The position numbers were made by a program, and so were the translations under genes. A DNA stretch of 64,000 nt from an uncultured Acidimicrobiales bacterium (GTDB lineage Bacteria; Actinomycetota; Acidimicrobiia; Acidimicrobiales; SHLQ01). Shown in pieces: positions 43,470 to 51,706 of the stretch. The DNA lies in assembly GCA_938038785.1 (NCBI GenBank), contig CALHTB010000011.1, forward strand, positions 62,001 through 126,000, written 5' to 3'. The notes beneath the pieces were generated by a model. The model was not told the origin of the DNA and made no database searches. It saw only the letters and a program-made list of their open reading frames with translations. Each line of letters begins with the position of its first letter. Within the stretch, counting starts at the first letter, position 1.

Positions 43470-44348
43470 TCAGGCCTCCTGACCCGTAGCTCGGGCTACG
43501 GCGGTGCGTAGCGATCGTTTTGTAAGTTCAGATGCGAGATGCTTCTTGTATTCAGCACTGCCACGCATGTCGGTGTCGGGGTCACAGTTCGCCGAACACA
43601 CTGCCCCAACCTCGGCGTAGAGCTCTTCGGACGGTGTTGCCCCTTGCAGCAGGTCTCGGGCGGCATCGATGGTGGTGGTGTTGGGGCCAACAGCGGCGAG
43701 GCCAACCCGGCCGTCGGTAATGGTGTTGCCGTCCATCCAGACCGCAGCTCCAGCCGACACCACAGCCCAGTCGCCGGCGCGGCGCTCGACCTTGTTGTAG
43801 GCACTGCTGCCGTTCGGGCGAATGGGGATGCGAACCTCGGTGAGGATTTCGGCATCGCCAACAGCGGTCTCGTACGGGCCTTGGTGAAAGTCGTGCATCG
43901 ACACGACCCGCTCGCCACCGGAGCCGCGAATCACACATACGGCATCGAGGGTCGAACACACCGCCGACAGATCCTCGGACGGGTCGGCTTGGCACAGTGA
44001 ACCACCGATAGTTCCACGGTTCCGCACGACAGGGTCAGCAATGACCTTCTCGGCATCGCGGAACATCGGAAAGTGCGAGGCCAGCTCGTCGCTGTCGAGC
44101 AGATGCTGGTGGCGAGTCATCGCTCCGATATGGAGATGGTCGCCCTCGACACGGATGTAGCCGAGCTCGTCGGCCAGGTCGTTGATGTCGATGATGTACT
44201 CGGGGTTGGCCAGTCGAAGGCGCATCATCGGGATGAGGCTGTGCCCTCCGGCAACCAAGCGAGCTTCGGAACCAAGTCGCTCGAGCAATCCAATTGCATG
44301 CTCGACGCTTTCGGCGCGCTCGTATTCGAACGGTGCGGGTACTTGCAT
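43470..44348 (-). CDS. coxM: CO dehydrogenase FAD (medium) subunit
   Basis: 292 aa from ATG 44348 (MQVPAPFEYERAES) with AAAGGGG upstream; an in-frame ATG at 44402 is less likely. The two FAD motifs of the family are intact: AGGHSLIPMMRLRL near residue 33 and TIGGSLCQADPSEDL near residue 112. The C-terminal CODH_C domain has SAYNKVERRAGDWAVVSAGAAV. It passes electrons on to the quinone pool. It is the first gene of the coxMSL operon, facing the LysR gene across 166 bp with two CTTAAG-N6-CTTAAG boxes. Confidence 0.95.
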   Translation of the reverse strand: MQVPAPFEYERAESVEHAIGLLERLGSEARLVAGGHSLIPMMRLRLANPEYIIDINDLADELGYIRVEGDHLHIGAMTRHQHLLDSDELASHFPMFRDAEKVIADPVVRNRGTIGGSLCQADPSEDLSAVCSTLDAVCVIRGSGGERVVSMHDFHQGPYETAVGDAEILTEVRIPIRPNGSSAYNKVERRAGDWAVVSAGAAVWMDGNTITDGRVGLAAVGPNTTTIDAARDLLQGATPSEELYAEVGAVCSANCDPDTDMRGSAEYKKHLASELTKRSLRTAVARATGQEA

Positions 44349-44417
44349 AGTGAGACCCCTTTGTGCAGGTGTGGCGTACGCCACATTTGCCTGTGCTTCC
44401 ACCGATCGTCAATTGGA

Positions 44418-44435
44418 CTTAAGAGAAGGCTTAAG
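44418..44435. promoter_or_regulatory. CTTAAG-N6-CTTAAG box 1 (coxM proximal)
   Basis: CTTAAG at 44418-44423 and 44430-44435, spaced by AGAAGG. It lies about 70 bp upstream of the coxM start, the usual activator distance. CTTAAG is itself a palindrome and rare at this GC content. The same spaced pair occurs at 44488-44505 and 53533-53550. Confidence 0.75.
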
Positions 44436-44487
44436 TACGGTCCGTTTCGACAGGGCTCGAAGCGCTGCAGTAGCTTCAACCCCGTGA

Positions 44488-44505
44488 CTTAAGCACTTCC
44501 TTAAG
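44488..44505. promoter_or_regulatory. CTTAAG-N6-CTTAAG box 2 (LysR gene proximal)
   Basis: CTTAAG at 44488-44493 and 44500-44505, spaced by CACTTC. The second half overlaps the AAGGAG ribosome binding site (44503-44508) of the LysR gene that starts at 44515, so protein bound here could shut off its own gene. Confidence 0.75.
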
Positions 44506-44514
44506 GAGCTAGCT

Positions 44515-45453
44515 ATGACACCAACGCAATTGCGTTGCTTCGCCACCGTGGTCCGTAACGGGTCGGTGCGCGGAGCGGCACAAGAGCTTGGCGTCACCGA
44601 GGCCGCGGTTTCAGGAAACGTTGGTTCGCTTCGCAAGGAACTCGACGACCCGTTGTTCTCCCGGTCGCGACAAGGCCTCGTGTTCACGCCCGGCGGTTTG
44701 CGCCTCGCACATCGGGCAGTGGAACTCTTGGGTCTGCAAGAGCAGACCAAGCGCGAAGTCCACGACGCTCACGATGGTCGCCGGTTGCTTCGGATCGCAG
44801 CGACAAGTCTGTTCGCCGAGTACGCCGCTCCGGGTCTGATCGAACTGTTCTCGCTTCGAGCAGACGATCTTGAGGTTGAGCTGTTGGTCGAGTCCTCCAG
44901 TCGCTTCCCCGAGCTCCTGATGTCTCACGGTGTCGACGTTGCGATTGGACCAAAGTCGAGTGGGCAGGCGCCCTACGGCATCGTCAGCAACGAGTTTCTT
45001 CGTTACGACGTCATTGCGGTTGTCTCTCCCGGTCTGCAGTTCGAAAGCCTTGACGAGTTGACGTGGTTTCTTGGGCCGTCAGCGGTCGAACCACTCGGCG
45101 TGTCCCAGTACATCCTGGAACGGGCCAATGCGCCCGAGGACAACCAGCGAATCTTCACCAACCACGCGGCCGCCGTCGTCGAAGCCCGCAACGGAAACGG
45201 GATTGCACTCGTGCCGAAGTTCGCAGTGGCAGCATCGCTGAAGGACGGTTCGCTGGTTGCGGTAGATCTGCCGTCGTGCACCGCTACGGGTACGTGGACC
45301 GCAGCGACATTGCCTGCGGACCGTTCAACCCAGGTGGCACTCGAGCTTGCTCGCTTTGTGGGAACCCCGCGGGCAATTCAGGCAATGCTGACCGGCTCCG
45401 GTAGTGGAATTGGCCGATTCAAGCCCCGGGTGCACATCACGCTGTGGAGCTAA
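44515..45453 (+). CDS. LysR family regulator of the cox cluster
   Basis: 312 aa from ATG 44515 with AAGGAG 6 nt upstream. The N-terminal HTH is TPTQLRCFATVVRNGSVRGAAQELGVTEAAVSGNVGSLRKELDDPLF (shown as separate runs LRCFATVVRNGSVRGAA and GVTEAAVSGNVGSLR). The effector domain has LLRIAATSLFAEYAAPGLIELF and ALVPKFAVAASLKDGSLVAV. Divergent from coxM, followed 16 bp later by an SDR gene. LysR-type regulators control several known cox clusters. The paired CTTAAG boxes on both sides of this promoter region are the natural candidate for its site. Confidence 0.87.
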   Translation: MTPTQLRCFATVVRNGSVRGAAQELGVTEAAVSGNVGSLRKELDDPLFSRSRQGLVFTPGGLRLAHRAVELLGLQEQTKREVHDAHDGRRLLRIAATSLFAEYAAPGLIELFSLRADDLEVELLVESSSRFPELLMSHGVDVAIGPKSSGQAPYGIVSNEFLRYDVIAVVSPGLQFESLDELTWFLGPSAVEPLGVSQYILERANAPEDNQRIFTNHAAAVVEARNGNGIALVPKFAVAASLKDGSLVAVDLPSCTATGTWTAATLPADRSTQVALELARFVGTPRAIQAMLTGSGSGIGRFKPRVHITLWS

Positions 45454-45469
45454 CGAAAAAGGGCGAGCT

Positions 45470-46213
45470 ATGACCGAGGTACCACAACTACTCACTGGAC
45501 GGACTGCCCTCATCACCGGCGCGGCTCAAGGGCTCGGAGCCTCGATGGCCGAGGTCTTTGCCGCGGCCGGAGCGAACGTGGTCGTCGCGGACATCGACCA
45601 ACAGGCAGCCGAGGCAACCGCTGCCAAACTTCCCTCCGCACTCGGGTTGGCTTGCGATGTCACTTCCGAGCAAGACGTTCGCTCTGCAGTTTCCACGGCC
45701 ATCGAGGCGTATGGCTCGCTCGATGTGCTGGTGAACAATGCCGGCTTCACCCGAGATGCGAGCTTGCGCAACCTATCGTTTGACGACTTCAAAGCGGTTC
45801 TCGACGTGCACCTTCACGGCGCTTGGCTTGGCGTTCGCGCTGCCGCTGACGTCATGCGCGAACAGAAGTCGGGCTCGATCATCAACGTGTCGTCGATGTC
45901 GGGAAAGCAGGGAAACCCCGGGCAAACAAACTACAGCGCCGCCAAAGCCGGGGTCATCGGCATGACCAAAGCAGCTGCCAAAGAGCTCGGCCGCCACAAC
46001 GTGCGGGTCAACGCTATTCAACCCGGCCTTATCGACACGGCAATGATCCGGACCATGAAACCCGAAGTGCTCGAATCGCGCATTGCCGAGATACCCCTAG
46101 GCCGCCTTGGCCAACCTGATGACGTCGCCAACACGGCCCTGTTCCTCGCCTCAGATATGTCGGCCTACCTCACCGGCATAACCATTGAAATCTCCGGCGG
46201 CCGCGGCATGTAA
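45470..46213 (+). CDS. Short-chain dehydrogenase/reductase (FabG-like)
   Basis: 247 aa from ATG 45470, chosen over an open upstream frame that overlaps the LysR gene. Cofactor motif ALITGAAQGLGASMAEVFAAAGA, VVVADIDQQAAEA (Asp suggests NAD preference), LVNNAGFTRD, catalytic Ser and YxxxK in NVSSMSGKQGNPGQTNYSAA KAG, and RVNAIQPGLIDTAM. It is probably cotranscribed with the LysR gene, 16 bp upstream. FabG-like SDRs oxidise or reduce 3-hydroxyacyl and other alcohols; a link to the cox cluster is not evident. Confidence 0.87.
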   Translation: MTEVPQLLTGRTALITGAAQGLGASMAEVFAAAGANVVVADIDQQAAEATAAKLPSALGLACDVTSEQDVRSAVSTAIEAYGSLDVLVNNAGFTRDASLRNLSFDDFKAVLDVHLHGAWLGVRAAADVMREQKSGSIINVSSMSGKQGNPGQTNYSAAKAGVIGMTKAAAKELGRHNVRVNAIQPGLIDTAMIRTMKPEVLESRIAEIPLGRLGQPDDVANTALFLASDMSAYLTGITIEISGGRGM

Positions 46214-46219
46214 GTACGA

Positions 46220-46266
46220 ATCTGTGGAGTCTGATGTTCGATATTCGGGCATCAGACTCCACAGAT
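46220..46266. terminator. Bidirectional hairpin between convergent genes
   Basis: Seventeen-bp perfect arms (46220-46236 and 46250-46266) around a 13-nt loop lie between the SDR stop (46213) and the convergent CoxL-like stop (46273). The outer sequence CGAATCTGTGGAGTCTG differs by one base from the arm of the 21711-21763 hairpin, showing a shared element family. Confidence 0.82.
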
Positions 46267-46272
46267 CTGTAG

Positions 46273-48546
46273 TTAGGCGTTGTTCATGGTGCGCCAGACG
46301 CGTTGTGGTGTTACCGGGATTTCGATGTGGGTGATGCCGAGGTGTGAGAGGGCATCGACGACCGCGTTTTGCACGGCTGGGGTAGCGCCGATGGTGCCCG
46401 ACTCGCCAATGCCCTTTGCTCCGATCGGGTTTCGATCGGTTGGTGTTTCGAGCGCTACCCGTTCGAAGCTGGGGAACTCGGTCGCTGCCGGAAGGGCATA
46501 GTCCATGAAGTTGCCGGTGAGTGGGTTGCCGTCTTCGTCGTAGCTGAACGTCTCCATGAGGGCATGGCCAATGCCGCTGCTGACTCCGCCGTGCACCTGG
46601 CCTTCGACGATGGTTGGGTTGACGATGACGCCTGCGTCGTCGCACGAGATATGTCGGATTGGCGTGACTTCGCCGGTCTCTCGGTCGACCTCGACCACCG
46701 AGAGATGAGCTCCAAAGGGGAAGGTGGCGGCTGGTGGCTGGAAGTCCGTCTCGGCAATGAAGATTGACGCTTCAGCTTCCTCTTCGGCGCGCTCGGCGAT
46801 TTGCCCCCACCCGACAGACTTGGCGGGAGTTCCGGCAACGGCGAACTGGCCAGTCCCGGTGTCGAGCACGATGTCGGCTGGGTTGGCCTCGAGGATGTTG
46901 GCCGCGATCTCCTTGGCCTGATCGACGAGGAGCTCGGATGCTTGGTAGATGGCGCTTCCGCCGACCTGAAGCGAACGAGAGCCTCCGGTTCCGCCGCCTC
47001 GCTTCACCTCATCGGTGTCGCCATGGCGAACCTCGATATTGTCGATCGAAATGCCGGTCACTTCCGAGGCAACCTGAGCGAACGCCGTGTGGTGGCCTTG
47101 TCCGTGGGCAGACGAACCGGTGAGGGCAATGGCGGTGCCATCGGGCTTCACCTGCATACTGCCAAATTCACCAGCGCCCATCGGGTTGGCAATCTCCACA
47201 TACACGCACCATCCGAGCCCAAGCAACGGTGCGCTCGGGTCGCCGCGACGGCGAGCTTGTTCAGCTCGCAGCCCGGTGTAGTCGGCAGCGTCCATAACCA
47301 GGTCGAGCGCCTTGGCATACTCGCCCGAATCCATGCTTGCACCGGTGGGAGTCGTGACAGGAAAGTCGTCAGGTGCCCAGAAGTTCTTCCGACGAAGCTC
47401 GGCGGGGTCCATGCTGATCTCGGCGGCGAACACGTCGATGATGCGTTCGAGGGCAATGGTTGCCTCCGGGCGGCCAGCGCCGCGGTAGGCACCGATCGGT
47501 GTCGTGTTCGTTACGAACGATTCGGCGGAGAACGAGACCTTCGGAATGTCGTAGTTGCCCGAGGCCACCATCATCGAAAGGAACGGCAAGATCGCTCCGA
47601 TGATTGGGTAAGCGCCAGCGTCTTGCACCATGTGGCAGTGGTAAGCCTGAATCGTGCCGTCTCGGGTGCCGCCAAGCTTGACCTGGTTTTCGAGTGAGCG
47701 AGCGTGGGCGAGGTTGAGCATGCTTTCCGAACGAGTTTCGTTCCAGCGCATGGGGCGATCGAGCGTGCGTGCGAGCTCGGCGACAACAAAGTCCTCGGGG
47801 TACTGCCCGTTCTTGGCTCCGAAGCCTCCGCCCACGTCAGGAGTAATGACGTGGACTTGCTCGGGGTCGACGCCAAGCCCGCTCGCCAGGCCGTCTCGGG
47901 CACCATGGGGAAACTGGGTACAAGACAATTGGGTTAGCCGCTGAACGCCGTCTACCTCGGTCCATTCCGAAACGACGGCTCGAGGTTCGATCGGCGCCCC
48001 GCTGAGGCGTGGGTTCCCGAAGGTCAGCTCAACGGTCACCTCACAATCGGCGAAGATGTCTTCGTCGACTTTGGATGGCATCTCGAAACACATGTTGGTT
48101 CCGACATCGGGCCAGAGCAAGGTGTCGTTCGAGCGGGCATCGGAAAGCGAGATGACTGGTTCGAGGGGGTCGTAGTCAACGAACACCATCTCCGCGGCGT
48201 CGACGCCTTGGGTTGGCGTTTCGCTGACGATGGCGACGATCGGTTCGCCAACAAATCGAACCCGGTCCTTCGCCAGCCAGGTGCGGGTCATCTCTTGATT
48301 GAGAAAACCCTGCGGAGGCACTTGGCCGGTGAGGTTCAGCGACTCAGCGGTGTGAACTGCGATGACGCCAGGCATGGTTGTGGCCTCGTCGATATCGATT
48401 TCGGTGAGGAGCGCGTGCGCCATTGTCGACCGAACGAACGTCACGTGGGCGGCGTTTGTTGGGCCACGGTCGGCGACGTAGATTCCGCCCACCGTGAGCA
48501 AGTCTGGGTCTTCTTTGCGGATGACTCGATTGCCGATCATGCTCAT
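46273..48546 (-). CDS. CoxL-like molybdopterin hydroxylase large subunit, form II type, orphan
   Basis: 757 aa from ATG 48546 (MSMIGNRVIRKEDPDLL). AYRGAGR at residues 353-359 is the form II loop, GGGFGAKNGQYPEDF is in the Mo-pterin region and GIGESGTIGATPA carries the catalytic Glu. Like the gene at 8128-10413 it opens with RKEDP/RREDP and closes with an H-I-x-I/M-P-x-T-P-x-R/K-x-W tail, so the two are probably paralogues. It lies 86 bp downstream of a three-subunit cluster on the same strand, so it could share the CoxM/CoxS-like subunits encoded there. Confidence 0.88.
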   Translation of the reverse strand: MSMIGNRVIRKEDPDLLTVGGIYVADRGPTNAAHVTFVRSTMAHALLTEIDIDEATTMPGVIAVHTAESLNLTGQVPPQGFLNQEMTRTWLAKDRVRFVGEPIVAIVSETPTQGVDAAEMVFVDYDPLEPVISLSDARSNDTLLWPDVGTNMCFEMPSKVDEDIFADCEVTVELTFGNPRLSGAPIEPRAVVSEWTEVDGVQRLTQLSCTQFPHGARDGLASGLGVDPEQVHVITPDVGGGFGAKNGQYPEDFVVAELARTLDRPMRWNETRSESMLNLAHARSLENQVKLGGTRDGTIQAYHCHMVQDAGAYPIIGAILPFLSMMVASGNYDIPKVSFSAESFVTNTTPIGAYRGAGRPEATIALERIIDVFAAEISMDPAELRRKNFWAPDDFPVTTPTGASMDSGEYAKALDLVMDAADYTGLRAEQARRRGDPSAPLLGLGWCVYVEIANPMGAGEFGSMQVKPDGTAIALTGSSAHGQGHHTAFAQVASEVTGISIDNIEVRHGDTDEVKRGGGTGGSRSLQVGGSAIYQASELLVDQAKEIAANILEANPADIVLDTGTGQFAVAGTPAKSVGWGQIAERAEEEAEASIFIAETDFQPPAATFPFGAHLSVVEVDRETGEVTPIRHISCDDAGVIVNPTIVEGQVHGGVSSGIGHALMETFSYDEDGNPLTGNFMDYALPAATEFPSFERVALETPTDRNPIGAKGIGESGTIGATPAVQNAVVDALSHLGITHIEIPVTPQRVWRTMNNA

Positions 48547-48632
48547 AGCTGAGGCTCCCTTGTCGAGCGGTGAAGGGTCCAAGCTACCTGAGCCGTTAAC
48601 CTTCTGTTGGGGGCAGATGTGAGAGCGGCCAG

Positions 48633-51197
48633 CTAGTCGGCGTCGATTACTCCGGCGAGTTCGAGCAGACGGAACGGCGGAAGGTGCTGCTCCAATATGT
48701 CGGTTCCGAGGGCATCAGCAACGGCGTTGTTTAATGCCGCGGGAGCGCCGATCATGCCGCCCTCGCCAACACCTCGGGCATCGTTCTGACCGTCGGTGAG
48801 GGTTTCCATATGCTCGATCTCGACGTCGGGGATCTCCATTGCCGTAGGGATCAAGTAGTCCATGTAGGTGCCCGACATCAGCTGGGCGTTGTCGTCGTAG
48901 AAGTGCTTCTCGTAGAACACCGCTCCAACACCTTGGGCCACGCCGCCGCGGACCTGCCCGTCGACCACGCCAGGGTTGATGATCGGACCACAGTCCTCGA
49001 CCACGAGGTACCGCGGGATTTCCACTTGACCCGTCTCAAGGTCGATGTCGACCCAGGCGACGTGCGTAGCAACTGACCAACCACCATTGCCCACGCCTTC
49101 GTACTGCATCTGCTCGCTGAACACCGGGCCGCTTGTCGTGCCGGTCTCGGCAGATACTTTGGCGGCGACCTCGCGATAGGTGAGGCCCTTCGAAGGCACT
49201 CCAGCAACATGGATGTTGCCGTCGACGATCTCGATGTCGTCGATCGACGCTTCGAGCATGTCAGCGGCGATCGCCACGACTTGGGTTCGGAGCTCACGGG
49301 CCGTTTCACGCATCACGCCAGCTCCGAGCGGACCGCCTCGACTGCCTCCAGTTCCAATCAGCGAGAAGTGGGTGCGGTCGGTGTTTCCCCAGACGATGTC
49401 GATGTCTTCCATAGCAACACCAAACTCATCGGCGGCCACCTGCTTGTAGGTCGTTTGATGGCTTTGTCCGTGCGGGCTCTGCGACGTGAACATGGTGATC
49501 ATGCCATCGGCGTCGATCTCGGCGCGGCCCTCCTCGTACAGCAGCACATCGCTGCCAGGCTCGACAGAAGCAAAGAAGTTTGGCGGGCCTGGTGCTGCTT
49601 CGTGGTAGCTGCAGATGCCAATACCCAAGCGGTGGCCACGGGCCACCGCTTCAGCTTTGTCCTTGGCGAGCTGGTCGAAGTCGATTAGCTCGATAGCTCG
49701 GTCGAGCGTCTTGGCCACCGACATTGTTTCGTCGAGGTCGGGCCCGGTGATCATTGGCATTGGAAATTGGTGCTCACGGATGACGTTCTTCTGGCGCAGT
49801 TCGAACGGCGACATGCCAAGCTCGCTGGCAACGATGTCGAGCATGCGCTCGCGCATCCAGGTTTCGTTGGCCCAGGGACCGCGGTAAGGAACGACCCGCC
49901 CCTTGTTTGTCGCAACCGTCTTCGCCCGAAGCCGGAAGGCTTCGAAGTTGTAGGGGCCCGGCATATACACCTTCCACAACCGGGGGATGAGCGCCGGAGG
50001 AATCGGGAACGCGGGGTACGCGCCCTGGTCGACAAACCCTTCGACATCCATCCCTCGGAGCGTGCCGTCGTCATCGACGGCGATCCGGACGGTGAAGCGT
50101 TCTTCGCGAGCCTGGCCTCCATCGAGCAGGTTCTCGACCCGATCCTCAATCCACTGCACAGAGCGGCCCATCTCGGCGGCCGCCGCGGCGATAGCGATGT
50201 CCTCTCTTGCCACCGAACCCTTCGAACCGAAGGCGCCGCCGATGTCTCCGGCCTTGACCGTCGGGTAGTTCTTCGCCCCCAAAAGTCCCGAGACCATGCG
50301 CATGTTGTTGCGAAGCGTTGCTGGCTCTCGACGGACCTGCTGGATGAGACCCTTGGGATTTTGTTGCTTTAACTTCGCCCTATTCTTTTGCTGGAAGCTC
50401 TTTGCTGCCGAGAAGAAGGCGCTTCGACGCTTCGAGTTTCGAAGGAACGATCCGAAGTTGTGGGCGCCACCGGTGTTCACGAGCATGGCGGCGATTGCCC
50501 ACTTCAGGAAGTGCGGCGCCTGAGACGTGTTGTGCAGCTCGAGATGTCCGGTCTTGGGGTCGACAAGAGCCAGCGCGCCGCGTGTCTCCATTGGCTGGTT
50601 GGTCTGGCGTGGGCAGTTCAGGGTGCGGGTGATTACCCGGTCAGCTTTGGCGAAGACGCGGTCGACGTTGCCGAACTCGTCGGAGAAGTCTCCCAGTACA
50701 TTGCCATCGGCTCGTTCCCACAGCTGCGGTTTGCCGGGGGCCATAGCAGCATCGATCGAGCCGATCGCGTCGAGCTCCTCGTAGTCGACATCGATCAACT
50801 CGAGGGCGTCCTCGGCGATGTAACGCGATGTCGCGAGCACAAGGGCGACCGGGTCGCCGATGTGGCGGACTCGGTGTTCGCTCAGGCATGTATAGAGCGG
50901 GGTGTAGAGGCCAGCGAGGGTAAAGAACGGCGGAGTGGGGTTCGTTCGAGCGTTGAGCTCGGCGGCGGTGAAGACTCGCACAACCCCCGGTAGCGCTGCG
51001 GCCTGACGCACGTCGATCGAGTTGATGTTGGCGTGGGCAAATGGGCTGCGCAGGAACGCTGCGTGAAGGACGCCCTCGGGGTTGATGTCGGCGATGAACT
51101 GGCCTTCGCCGATGAGGAAGCGCTCGTCTTCCACTCGCTTGACCGATTGGCCCACAAAGCCAAGCCCCGACGTCTGGCGATCGTTGTCGAAGCTCAC
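48633..51197 (-). CDS. Divergent CoxL-like large subunit with PYRGPW loop and basic insertion
   Basis: 854 aa, overlapping the CoxS-like gene by 4 bp. The family frame is clear (FVGQSVKRVEDERFLIGEGQF, DIGGAFGSKG at about 318, GVGEGGMIGAPAAL). Two features are odd. The active-site loop at residues 437-442 reads PYRGPW, which is neither AYxCSFR (form I) nor AYxGAGR (form II). About 60-70 extra residues, rich in Lys, Arg and Gln (for example NSKRRSAFFSAAKSFQQKNR), lie between residues 242 and 313, where relatives have a short turn before the GGxFG motif. Substrate unknown. A CO dehydrogenase label would be wrong on the loop evidence. Confidence 0.87.
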   Translation of the reverse strand: MSFDNDRQTSGLGFVGQSVKRVEDERFLIGEGQFIADINPEGVLHAAFLRSPFAHANINSIDVRQAAALPGVVRVFTAAELNARTNPTPPFFTLAGLYTPLYTCLSEHRVRHIGDPVALVLATSRYIAEDALELIDVDYEELDAIGSIDAAMAPGKPQLWERADGNVLGDFSDEFGNVDRVFAKADRVITRTLNCPRQTNQPMETRGALALVDPKTGHLELHNTSQAPHFLKWAIAAMLVNTGGAHNFGSFLRNSKRRSAFFSAAKSFQQKNRAKLKQQNPKGLIQQVRREPATLRNNMRMVSGLLGAKNYPTVKAGDIGGAFGSKGSVAREDIAIAAAAAEMGRSVQWIEDRVENLLDGGQAREERFTVRIAVDDDGTLRGMDVEGFVDQGAYPAFPIPPALIPRLWKVYMPGPYNFEAFRLRAKTVATNKGRVVPYRGPWANETWMRERMLDIVASELGMSPFELRQKNVIREHQFPMPMITGPDLDETMSVAKTLDRAIELIDFDQLAKDKAEAVARGHRLGIGICSYHEAAPGPPNFFASVEPGSDVLLYEEGRAEIDADGMITMFTSQSPHGQSHQTTYKQVAADEFGVAMEDIDIVWGNTDRTHFSLIGTGGSRGGPLGAGVMRETARELRTQVVAIAADMLEASIDDIEIVDGNIHVAGVPSKGLTYREVAAKVSAETGTTSGPVFSEQMQYEGVGNGGWSVATHVAWVDIDLETGQVEIPRYLVVEDCGPIINPGVVDGQVRGGVAQGVGAVFYEKHFYDDNAQLMSGTYMDYLIPTAMEIPDVEIEHMETLTDGQNDARGVGEGGMIGAPAALNNAVADALGTDILEQHLPPFRLLELAGVIDAD

Positions 51198-51706
51198 TGT
51201 TCACCCCGCATCAGAGTCACAGCGGTCTCGACCCCATCGATGATCGACTGGTATCCGGTGCACCGACACAGGTTGCCGCTGAGTTCCTCACGGATCTCTT
51301 CTTTGGTGGGCGTTGGGTTATCTCGAAGCAGCGCCACGGTGCTCATGAGAAACCCCGGCGAGCAAAATGCGCACTGGAAGCTCATAGCTTCGTACATCCC
51401 TTGTTGAACCGGGTGCATCGCGCCGTCGGCTGCAGCCAAACCTTCGATAGTGGTGATTTCAGTGCCGTCGGCCTGCACCGCAAGCATGAGGCACGATCGT
51501 GCTGGTTCACCATCGAGCAAGATCGTGCACGCACCGCACACGCCGTGTTCGCAACCGAGGTGGGTTCCGGTGAGCCCGACGTCATCACGAATGATGTCGG
51601 CGAGCGAGTGTCGTGGGTTGACCTCGAGGGTGTGCTCGGCGTTGTTGATCGTCAGCGAGATCGAAATTGTCTCGCCGATCTTTGCCGAGATGGACGGAAG
51701 GGTCAT
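51194..51706 (-). CDS. CoxS-like [2Fe-2S] small subunit
   Basis: 170 aa. An N-terminal extension of about 17 residues precedes the ferredoxin fold (SLTINNAEHTLEVNPRHSLADIIRDDVGLTGTH). First cluster: GCEHGVCGACTILLDGEPARSC. Second cluster: FQCAFCSPGFLMSTVALL and GNLCRCTGYQSII. It partners the divergent large subunit (4-bp overlap downstream) and the FAD subunit (4-bp overlap upstream) in a trimeric molybdenum hydroxylase. Confidence 0.92.
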   Translation of the reverse strand: MTLPSISAKIGETISISLTINNAEHTLEVNPRHSLADIIRDDVGLTGTHLGCEHGVCGACTILLDGEPARSCLMLAVQADGTEITTIEGLAAADGAMHPVQQGMYEAMSFQCAFCSPGFLMSTVALLRDNPTPTKEEIREELSGNLCRCTGYQSIIDGVETAVTLMRGEQ

